Origin: Desulfobacterales bacterium
GTDB taxonomy: Bacteria > Desulfobacterota > Desulfobacteria > Desulfobacterales > JAHIVH01
DNA length: 5,957 nucleotides
Assembly: GCA_020056645.1 (NCBI GenBank)
Contig: JAGVHJ010000258.1
Coordinates: 1 to 5,957 of the forward strand
Direction: 5' to 3'
The notes under the pieces were generated by a model. That model had not been told where the DNA came from. It saw nothing but the letters and a program-made list of their open reading frames with translations, and did no database searches. Below are positions 1-5,957 of the stretch, one piece after another (position 1 is the stretch's first letter; each line of letters opens with the position of its first letter). The translations under genes were made by a program, and so were the position numbers.

Positions 1-1107
<1,107 letters not shown>

Positions 1108-1142
1108 TTAAAATCGCTATTGAAAAACGAAGTATTTGACGA

Positions 1143-1217
1143 TATATAGTACTAAATTCTTATACTCTCGTTTTTTTTCCCACCAGCTATAAACTCAGAA
1201 AATTTTTGTACTATATA
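1143..1217. repeat. Perfect 10-bp inverted repeat in the divergent promoter region
   Basis: TATATAGTAC at 1143-1152 is the exact reverse complement of GTACTATATA at 1208-1217, with 55 bp between the arms. Similarity continues imperfectly beyond each arm (AAATT-type bases inward, CGAT-type bases outward). The right arm overlaps the predicted -10 of the oxidoreductase promoter. The left arm lies between TTGACG (1136-1141) and TATACT (1161-1166), a possible plus-strand promoter with a long 19-nt spacer. This arrangement suits a regulator binding two sites, but I do not recognise the motif as belonging to a known family. In AT-rich DNA a chance repeat is possible. Confidence 0.4.
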
Positions 1218-1238
1218 AGGATCGCTTTTCTGTGTAAA
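1210..1238 (-). promoter_or_regulatory. Putative sigma70-like promoter for the oxidoreductase gene
   Basis: On the minus strand TTTACA (plus coordinates 1233-1238) is followed after exactly 17 nt by TATAGT (1210-1215). Transcription would start near 1203, giving a leader of about 130 nt. The -10 box lies inside the right arm of the 10-bp inverted repeat, so a protein bound there would block or alter this promoter. Prediction from consensus match only. Confidence 0.5.
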
Positions 1239-1264
1239 CATTTTTTTTTATAGCAGGAGCGGTG

Positions 1265-1293
1265 TTGCAAATTATCGATTATCCGATTATGAT
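1265..1293 (+). promoter_or_regulatory. Putative sigma70-like promoter for the protease gene
   Basis: TTGCAA (1265-1270), a 17-nt spacer and TATGAT (1288-1293) make a near-consensus promoter. The expected start is near 1300, giving a leader of about 70 nt before the ATG at 1369. A second candidate farther upstream, TTGACG (1136-1141) to TATACT (1161-1166), has a 19-nt spacer. Prediction from sequence alone. Confidence 0.5.
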
Positions 1294-1368
1294 AGTATGC
1301 TTTTTTAAGGATAAGACTCTTTGCCACCATGGCGTTTATTTACACGAACTTCGGAGATAGATAACACG

Positions 1369-3558
1369 ATGCCCAAAAAAATCTGGAATAAATACCGTCA
1401 ATTCGCCATTCTCATTCTGTTTTTGGCAGGCGTTGGTTTCACCCCTCTTGCGGGAAGTAGTATCGGCTCTCAGGAGTCCAATGCAAACAGAAAGTTTTTC
1501 TTGAAGTCAGAGCCCCTGGCGGCGAATGAGATATTCAAGGCGATCGAACCGATGAAGCCCCACAAGCAGGTATGCCGGGAGATTGTGAGAAAACTGGACC
1601 AACACTACAAGGAAATGGATCTGAATGACGCCTTTTCCTCGAAGCTCTTGGACCGGTATATCAAGGAGCTTGACCCGTCGAAAAGCTATTTTTATGGGCA
1701 AGATATCCGGGAGTTTGAAAAATACAGAACCCTTTTCGATGATATGTATAAGACCGGCGAACTGGAGGGCGCGTTCTTTATCTACAACAGATATCAGATG
1801 CGGACGATAGAGCGGCTGGTCGTCATGATACAAAAAATTGAGCAAGGGGTCTCCGGCATGGCGTTCACCGCCCAGGAGGAGCTTGACCTGGAAAGGGAAA
1901 ACGCGCCTTGGATCGAAACCAAATCCGATATGGAAATCCTCTGGCAGAAACGGCTCAAGAACAGCGTCCTGAGTCTGAAGCTTGCGAACAAGCCCATGAA
2001 AGATATTCCAGAGCTCTTGAGCAAACGGTTCAGGAGCCAGCTAAACCGGGTGACCCAGACCAATAGCGAAGATGTGTTCCGGGTCTTCATCAATGTCTTG
2101 AACCAAGCCTATGACCCCCACACCATGTACTTTTCGCCGAGCATTTCGGAAGATTTCGATATTCAGATGAGCTTGTCCCTTGAGGGGATCGGCGCGGTGC
2201 TTCAGCCAAAAAACGAATACACCATGGTTTCCCGGTTGGTTCCCGCGGGGCCAGCGGATAAGTCCAAACAGATCAAGCCCGGCGACCTGATCGTGGGGGT
2301 GGGCCAGGGAGTCGATGGCGAGCTCGTCGATGTGGTGGGGTGGCGGCTGGACGAAGTGGTTCAGCTGATCCGCGGTCCCAAGGAAACGGTCGTCCGGCTT
2401 GAGGTCATTCCTGAAAACGCCAAGGATGAGCATCAGACCAAGAGCGTCCATATCACCCGGAACATGGTGAAGCTCGAAGAGCAGGCGGCCAAGAAGGAGA
2501 TCATTCAAAAAGAGGTGAACGGACGCCCTTACCGGATCGGCGTTCTGGATATTCCAACCTTTTATATCGATTTCAAAGGGGCCCAGAGTGGCGACCCGGA
2601 ATACAAGAGCACGACCCGTGACGTGAGCCGTCTTTTAAGCGAGCTTTCACGGGAAAAAATTGAGGGGCTCATCGTGGATCTGAGGGGAAATGGGGGAGGC
2701 GCTCTCAAAGAGGCGAGCGAGCTTACGGGCCTTTTCATCACAAAAGGGCCCACGGTTCAGATCCGCTACGAAAACGGCCAGGTTCACGAATATATTGATG
2801 ACGATCCGCAAATTCTTTACAATGGTCCCCTGGTCGTGCTTGTCGACCGGATGAGCGCATCGGCGTCGGAAATTTTTGCGGGTGCCATTCAGGATTATAA
2901 CCGGGGCATTGTGGTCGGCTCACAGACCTTTGGCAAAGGCACGGTCCAGGAGTTGAAACCCTTGATGCACGGCCAGCTCAAGATAACCCGCGCCAAATTT
3001 TACCGGATTTCTGGAAACAGCACCCAGCACAAGGGCGTGATCCCGGACATCGCCTACCCCTCCATCTACGATATGAAAAAGATCGGCGAGAGCGCCTATC
3101 CAGACGCATTGACCTGGGACCGCATTCCCCCCTTGCCCTACCTTCCCTATCAGGATCATGGAGCCATCGTTCCAATCCTACAGCAGAAGCATGCCGAGCG
3201 AATCCAAAAAGATCCCGATTTCCAATATCTGGTGGCAGGCGTCACCCGTCTTGAAAATGGCGGGGATGATACAAAAGTCTCCTTGAATGAAAAAAAACGC
3301 AAGGAAGAGATCGATCAATCAAAGGCCTTTGGCCTGGATGCTGAAAACAAACGCCGGGCCGCCAAAGGGCTTGAACCGCTTACGGAGCTTGCAACAGAGG
3401 AGGATATGACGGATGAGGCTCTTCCGGAAAAAAAGAAGGAAAACGATCCGTCAACGGAGCCGGACCCGATATTAAATGAAACCGAGTGCGTGTTGATCGA
3501 CTACGCAACCTTCCTCAAACAACAGCCGTCACACCGGGAAACAGCGTTTGTTAGATAA
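1369..3558 (+). CDS. prc: Tail-specific protease Prc / carboxy-terminal processing peptidase (S41)
   Basis: Exported serine protease of peptidase family S41 that degrades or trims periplasmic proteins from their C-termini. From the ATG at 1369 it is 729 residues, slightly longer than E. coli Prc (about 680). Residues 1-25 look like a signal peptide: basic start (KKIWNKYR), hydrophobic run FAILILFLAGVGF, and no lipobox cysteine. The N-terminal helical domain (about 45-230) carries LDRYIKELDPSKSYF. A PDZ domain spans about 260-356 (LEGIGAV, VPAGPADKS, IKPGDLIVGV). The S41 core follows, with VDLRGNGGG (436-444) and SASASEIFAGAIQDYNRG. Ser498 and Lys523 are 25 residues apart, as are S430/K455 of E. 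coli Prc, and Asp509 matches D441, so the site looks intact. The C-terminal Prc domain ends with DPILNETECVLID. The ATG is preferred because it gives a normal signal peptide; GGAG at 1353-1356 is 12 nt away, rather far. An in-frame TTG at 1321 with AAGGAT upstream would add 16 residues. Confidence 0.95.
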   Translation: MPKKIWNKYRQFAILILFLAGVGFTPLAGSSIGSQESNANRKFFLKSEPLAANEIFKAIEPMKPHKQVCREIVRKLDQHYKEMDLNDAFSSKLLDRYIKELDPSKSYFYGQDIREFEKYRTLFDDMYKTGELEGAFFIYNRYQMRTIERLVVMIQKIEQGVSGMAFTAQEELDLERENAPWIETKSDMEILWQKRLKNSVLSLKLANKPMKDIPELLSKRFRSQLNRVTQTNSEDVFRVFINVLNQAYDPHTMYFSPSISEDFDIQMSLSLEGIGAVLQPKNEYTMVSRLVPAGPADKSKQIKPGDLIVGVGQGVDGELVDVVGWRLDEVVQLIRGPKETVVRLEVIPENAKDEHQTKSVHITRNMVKLEEQAAKKEIIQKEVNGRPYRIGVLDIPTFYIDFKGAQSGDPEYKSTTRDVSRLLSELSREKIEGLIVDLRGNGGGALKEASELTGLFITKGPTVQIRYENGQVHEYIDDDPQILYNGPLVVLVDRMSASASEIFAGAIQDYNRGIVVGSQTFGKGTVQELKPLMHGQLKITRAKFYRISGNSTQHKGVIPDIAYPSIYDMKKIGESAYPDALTWDRIPPLPYLPYQDHGAIVPILQQKHAERIQKDPDFQYLVAGVTRLENGGDDTKVSLNEKKRKEEIDQSKAFGLDAENKRRAAKGLEPLTELATEEDMTDEALPEKKKENDPSTEPDPILNETECVLIDYATFLKQQPSHRETAFVR

Positions 3559-3580
3559 TTCCGTTTCGATTCTGGCATTC

Positions 3581-3733
3581 CGTAACTCGATCTTCAAGTT
3601 TTTAGGAAATTTGTTCAAATCCAAGGCGGAAAAAAAAATGACCGCAGGAATACATGGCGTATTTCGAGGATCAATTTTTTTTCTCAACGCCGGAGTTGGG
3701 GAAATTAACAAAAACTTGAACATCAAGTGTAAC
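3581..3733. repeat. About 150-bp imperfect palindrome, MITE/REP-like
   Basis: The two halves of this intergenic stretch are imperfect reverse complements centred near 3657. The clearest paired blocks are TTCAAGTTTTT (3593-3603) with AAAAACTTGAA (3710-3720), AATTT (3608-3612) with AAATT (3702-3706), GGCG (3625-3628) with CGCC (3688-3691), and a run of nine A (3630-3638) with a run of eight T (3675-3682). The outer tips CGTAAC (3581-3586) and GTGTAACG (3727-3734) also match as reverse complements with one change. If transcribed it could fold into one long stem with bulges. It has no convincing coding capacity. The form suits a non-autonomous miniature element or dispersed intergenic repeat, and I recall similar A-tract palindromes between genes in Desulfobacterales; copy number cannot be tested here. 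It may also shape the 3' end of the protease transcript. Confidence 0.7.
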
Positions 3734-3759
3734 GCTTCGCCGGGTCTCTGGTGGCTGTC

Positions 3760-4872
3760 ATGAACCCTTTTCTCAAGCGATGCTTCGCCAATCTCTTTTT
3801 CGGCCTGCTTGGAGCCAGAAGATGTCTCTCGAAAAGCGCGCTCTCCCAAATGGCGCTCACGGGGCTCTCTCGAGACGACATCGTGGAGGTGTCGGATTCC
3901 ATCCGCAGCGTGGCGGGCTGGCGTCGGGTGTGGGAGCAGTCGGGAAGAGAGAGTTATGAAAAAGCAGCCGGCGCGCGGACATCTCTGGAAGAGTCCCGTG
4001 CGCTCTACAGACGGGCCTCGGCCTGTTTTTACATGGCGCAGGTGTTTCTGGATTTCAATGATCCCGAGGGCATGAAGCTCATCGATGGCGCAGCCGACGC
4101 CTTTGAGCGGTATGCGAAGACCCTTGGGGATCGCTTCGAGGCGCACACGGTTTCCACCGCGGGGCATGAGGTGCGTGTTCATCTTTTTCACCCGCGTACC
4201 GGCGGAGCGCCGCCGCCTCTCACCATTATGGTGCCATCTCTGGGTTCTTCCAAAGAGCATATCTACTTCATGGTGGAACCGTTTTTCGATGCGGGTGTGG
4301 CGTGTCTCACGGTGGATCTTCCCGGTGTGGGTCGGACCAAAGGGGCCATGCCGCTGGATTCTCAGAAAATTTTTCAGGGGGTTATCGACTGGTTGAACAC
4401 TCGCGGCGATTGGGACCACGAGCGGCTGGCGATGATGGGCATGAGTCTGGGGGCCTATTGGACGATGAAGACCGCCGCCGAGGATTCCCGCGTCAAGGTG
4501 GCCATGGGAATCTCCACCCCGGCCATCTCGGGAAACCATTGGGATGAGCTCCCCTCCCACTATTGGGATTATTTTGCGCGGGTTTTTGCGACACCGGATT
4601 TCCCGTCGACCCGTCGTGTTGCCCAGCAACTCTCTCTTTTTGACGTAATGGATAAAATCCATTGCCCGGTGCTCTTGTTCCACGGAGGACGGGACCGGGT
4701 CAGTCAACCTGACGCAATGGAGCTGTTTTACAGAGAAACACGCCATGCGCCCCTGACGGTTCAGACCTATCCCGAGCTGGGCCATTGCTGCCTTGAGCAA
4801 CTGATCGATGACGTGATGCCCCGTTCCTTGACCTGGTTCAACGAGCGTCTGGGGTTGCCCCTATCTGTTTGA
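3760..4872 (+). CDS. Alpha/beta hydrolase, FrsA / dihydroxypseudooxynicotine hydrolase-like
   Basis: Predicted cytoplasmic alpha/beta-fold hydrolase of 370 residues from the ATG at 3760; substrate unknown. The N-terminal 130 residues are largely helical (WRRVWEQSGRESYEKAA, ALYRRASACFYMAQVFLDF). Together with the following core they resemble the cap arrangement of the 2,6-dihydroxypseudooxynicotine hydrolase / FrsA-like group. The core has an oxyanion-side strand, MVPSLGSSKEH, then VACLTVDLPGVGRT. The nucleophile elbow is GMSLG with Ser229, the acid Asp312 is in HGGRDRV, and His342 is in PELGHCC, so the triad is complete. Relatives cleave carbon-carbon or ester bonds in ketones and esters; that is family knowledge and does not fix this enzyme's reaction. 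There is no signal peptide; the N-terminus (MNPFLKRCFANLFFGLLGAR) is short and amphipathic. A GTG at 3751 would add three residues, and no strong ribosome site precedes either start. It lies 201 bp downstream of the protease gene, beyond the palindrome, so it may have its own promoter. Confidence 0.88.
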   Translation: MNPFLKRCFANLFFGLLGARRCLSKSALSQMALTGLSRDDIVEVSDSIRSVAGWRRVWEQSGRESYEKAAGARTSLEESRALYRRASACFYMAQVFLDFNDPEGMKLIDGAADAFERYAKTLGDRFEAHTVSTAGHEVRVHLFHPRTGGAPPPLTIMVPSLGSSKEHIYFMVEPFFDAGVACLTVDLPGVGRTKGAMPLDSQKIFQGVIDWLNTRGDWDHERLAMMGMSLGAYWTMKTAAEDSRVKVAMGISTPAISGNHWDELPSHYWDYFARVFATPDFPSTRRVAQQLSLFDVMDKIHCPVLLFHGGRDRVSQPDAMELFYRETRHAPLTVQTYPELGHCCLEQLIDDVMPRSLTWFNERLGLPLSV

Positions 4873-4940
4873 TTCTTCTCTTTTTGTCCTTGTTTCCCAA
4901 TCCTTTGTCCAATGCGTTGGTCTAAAGGGTCTCCTGTGTG

Positions 4941-5207
4941 TTATTGGGTGCGGAAGGAAGGGGTGACATTGGTTGTTTCGGAAACGCATTTGGGAATGGC
5001 CTTTTCTCCTGGGCACGGTGATGACGACAGTTTGAAAACGCTGATCATTTCGGAGAGTATGTCCGACGCCACAAGGCTGCTTTGCGTCACATTTTGACTC
5101 ATATCGCCCATGCGGAGCCTTATCTGATGAATATGGTCCGAGACGTTGGCGATGTTGGTCGATTGACAATCCGCCGACCACGCGATCTGCGAGAAAGAGC
5201 CAACTTG
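4941..5207 (-). pseudogene. C-terminal remnant of a methyl-accepting chemotaxis protein
   Basis: On the minus strand an 88-codon open frame ends in TAA at 4941-4943. It reads like the distal end of a chemoreceptor signalling domain: FSQIAWSADCQSTNIANVSD, then a helix with MSQNVTQSSLVASDI, then the typical closing segment ILSEMISVFKL. A 28-residue tail without recognisable features follows. In intact receptors this is the descending helix of the cytoplasmic coiled-coil that signals through CheA and CheW. Here the frame is stopped upstream by TGA (5208-5210). No transmembrane, HAMP or signalling-tip sequence precedes it, so nearly the whole gene is missing. The call rests on the heptad pattern and the familiar SQNV-QSS and EM-S-FKL motifs, without a database search. 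It is probably not expressed as a functional protein. Confidence 0.62.
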
Positions 5208-5234
5208 TCACCCTGCTTCATCACAAGCCTCCTT
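5120..5234 (-). other. Orphan ribosome site and start codon upstream of the chemoreceptor remnant
   Basis: On the minus strand a strong AAGGAGG (plus 5228-5234) sits 6 nt before an ATG (5219-5221), which opens a frame of only 33 codons (MKQGDKLALSRRS...) ending at 5120. This frame overlaps the chemoreceptor-like frame out of phase. It looks like a true gene start cut off and joined to unrelated or frameshifted DNA, since the peptide is Arg-rich and unlike any family I know. It could be a real small protein, but I consider that less likely. Confidence 0.25.
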
Positions 5235-5293
5235 CTGTTTTGGGGAAAAGAAATGATTGAAATGCCATTATTTGTTTTGAGCCCCCGGCAGTA

Positions 5294-5394
5294 TCGCCGA
5301 AGGCGAAAAACGATTCTGAGTGGAAAGATTTGTTTCAAGTCAGACACCCCCCGCGAAGCGGGTGGCTTGATGAATGTTGCCGCCTCAAAGGCGG
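5294..5394. repeat. Cluster of three short hairpins at the transposon's downstream end
   Basis: Three perfect stems occur within 101 bp: TCGCC-GAA-GGCGA (5294-5306), CCCGC-GAA-GCGGG (5350-5362) and CCGCC-TCAAA-GGCGG (5380-5394). Two share a GAA loop. None is followed by a T-tract on either strand, so they do not look like intrinsic terminators. Subterminal hairpins of this kind are recognised by TnpA in IS200/IS605 elements, although three is more than the one hairpin expected at an end. Confidence 0.5.
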
Positions 5395-5426
5395 TTGAAA
5401 TAAATCACAGTTATTGGTATATCTAA

Positions 5427-5671
5427 CTAAAATCGCCCTTGTTCGTCATACATATGAACATGATCCGGCTTAAGGTGCGCCTCTATAATTCGGCACTCCT
5501 TCTGCCTTGCCAGTTCATGTAATATACCTCCAAACCTTGTTCTTATTGTCCCAAATATCGATTCCTTACGCCCTTTGGGGATGAACACCACATGATACTT
5601 ACAATTCCATTTTGAATGAGATAACCTTCTATAGATTTCTTATATTTATTGCTCCCTTGGTTTCTTCTCAT
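5427..5671 (-). pseudogene. tnpA: IS200-type transposase TnpA (HUH/Y1), frameshifted and truncated
   Basis: Y1 transposases of this family nick and join single-stranded DNA using an HUH metal site and one tyrosine. The remnant starts at an ATG at 5671 (MRRNQGSNKYKKS), then shifts frame around 5620-5640. The conserved part lies in another frame from 5639 down to TAG at 5427-5429. That part shows LSHSKWNCKYHVVFIPKGR, FGGILHELARQKECRIIE and AHLKPDHVHM, the last holding the His-Val-His metal motif. Directly after HVHM the similarity ends in YDEQGRF and a stop. The expected PPK region, the helix with the catalytic tyrosine and the C-terminus are all missing. About 70 recognisable residues remain of a usual 130-150. 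Both a frameshift and a deletion are therefore needed to explain it, and it cannot be catalytic. Confidence 0.82.
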
Positions 5672-5720
5672 CAGGCCACCAAGAGATTTACAGCCGGATC
5701 GCTCAAAGCTTTTCAAGTCG

Positions 5721-5737
5721 CACTGGTAGAACCAGTG
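5721..5737. repeat. Hairpin at the transposase-proximal end of the IS remnant
   Basis: CACTGGT (5721-5727) and ACCAGTG (5731-5737) form a perfect 7-bp stem with a 3-nt AGA loop. It lies 50 bp before the TnpA ATG on the minus strand, where a left-end recognition hairpin is expected in IS200/IS605 elements. Confidence 0.55.
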
Positions 5738-5753
5738 GTTTACCAACCATGAA

Positions 5754-5957
5754 TTAGGGCGTATCCCAGTATGGCACGTCTTTGTCCACATTGATCTCCA
5801 GATGAAACTCCTGGCTGTTGTCGTAGGCGCTTGTGCTGCTCAGGGTGAAGGGGCTTGATTCGTTCTCCCGTGTGTACCGTTTTTCCTCCACCGTGTATTT
5901 TACATAAAAATCGCTGTCGTTATAAATGCCGGTTGAAGAGACCACCCAGGTAAAATC
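5754..5957 (-). CDS. C-terminal end of an unrecognised protein, partial
   Basis: An open minus-strand frame enters from the right edge and ends in TAA at 5754-5756, giving 67 residues. I do not recognise the family. The segment alternates polar and aromatic or hydrophobic residues (FTWVVSS, DFYVKYTVEEKRYTR, SPFTLSS, QEFHLEINVDKD), suggesting beta-strands. It is rich in Ser, Thr, Asp and Tyr with no cysteine, a composition often seen in extracytoplasmic proteins. It ends in VPYWDTP. The stop lies within a few bases of the presumed tip of the transposon remnant, so the natural C-terminus may have been altered by that insertion. That the frame is coding is inferred from its continuous, well-balanced residue composition. 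Confidence 0.55.
   Translation of the reverse strand, partial: DFTWVVSSTGIYNDSDFYVKYTVEEKRYTRENESSPFTLSSTSAYDNSQEFHLEINVDKDVPYWDTP

Larger units (their letters stand above)
5265..5750 (-). mobile_element. Decayed IS200/IS605-family element (approximate ends)
   Basis: The stretch contains a broken TnpA gene on the minus strand flanked by short hairpins, the usual design of single-strand-transposing IS200/IS605 elements. On the upstream (TnpA 5') side is a perfect CACTGGT / ACCAGTG hairpin (5721-5737). On the downstream side are three compact hairpins (5294-5306, 5350-5362, 5380-5394), followed on the minus strand by a GCCGGGGGCTC-type tip near 5280-5290. No accessory tnpB is present. The ends are guesses from where the hairpins stop; such elements have no terminal inverted repeats or target duplications to mark them. 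It is inactive because the transposase is damaged. Confidence 0.6.

Noticed and set aside
3548..3763. A 71-codon plus-strand frame between the protease and the hydrolase.
   Set aside because: It begins at a TTG inside the protease 3' end without a ribosome site and is made almost entirely of the palindrome, so it is likely non-coding.
3529..4800. A 423-codon open frame on the minus strand opposite the hydrolase.
   Set aside because: It is antisense to a gene with a complete catalytic triad, runs through the intergenic palindrome, and its translation is rich in Arg, His and Gly with no recognisable domain. It is a by-product of GC-rich codon use.
4873..4940. Searched for a terminator after the hydrolase gene.
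   Set aside because: Only a weak CCAA/TTGG pairing (about 4909-4920) was seen, with no stable stem and T-run.
4861..5211. A 116-codon minus-strand open frame.
   Set aside because: It overlaps the chemoreceptor remnant in another phase; the remnant frame shows recognisable signalling-domain motifs and this one does not.
5294..5394. Hairpin cluster considered as a CRISPR array or an intrinsic terminator.
   Set aside because: The hairpins differ in sequence and spacing, so there is no direct repeat unit, and none is followed by a T-tract on either strand.

Overview
The window looks like a chromosome segment from a Gram-negative anaerobe, most likely a sulfate-reducing member of the Desulfobacterota (Desulfobacterales-like). 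The main evidence is an N-terminal pyruvate:ferredoxin oxidoreductase fragment very similar to the Desulfovibrio africanus enzyme as I recall it. An exported Prc-type tail-specific protease supports an outer-membrane-bearing host. The lineage is inferred from protein character and was not tested by any search.

Layout. Bases 1-1071 (minus) hold the first 357 codons of pyruvate:ferredoxin oxidoreductase, which runs off the left edge. Bases 1072-1368 are an AT-rich divergent promoter region. It has a good sigma70-like promoter for each gene and a perfect 10-bp inverted repeat whose right arm covers the -10 box of the oxidoreductase promoter. Bases 1369-3558 (plus) encode a full-length Prc/CtpA-type S41 protease with signal peptide, PDZ domain and intact Ser/Lys dyad. 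Bases 3581-3733 form a roughly 150-bp imperfect palindrome that fills most of the gap to the next gene and resembles a dispersed MITE/REP-type element. Bases 3760-4872 (plus) encode an alpha/beta hydrolase of the FrsA / 2,6-dihydroxypseudooxynicotine hydrolase type with a complete catalytic triad and unknown substrate.

From 4873 to the right edge the DNA is a gene graveyard. It contains the C-terminal tip of a methyl-accepting chemotaxis protein (minus, 4941-5207) and a decayed IS200/IS605-like element (about 5265-5750). That element has a broken TnpA that keeps the HUH motif but lacks the catalytic tyrosine region, plus several short hairpins. Last comes the 3' end of an unrecognised minus-strand gene, whose stop (5754-5756) almost abuts the transposon remnant.

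Functional links are limited. The oxidoreductase is central carbon and electron metabolism in the cytoplasm; Prc is periplasmic protein quality control. They share only the divergent control region. Prc and the hydrolase are codirectional, but 201 bp including the palindrome separates them, so co-transcription is uncertain. I see no convincing new multi-gene system. The most interesting signals are the paired inverted repeat in the divergent promoter region, the large palindrome, and the layered remnants on the right.
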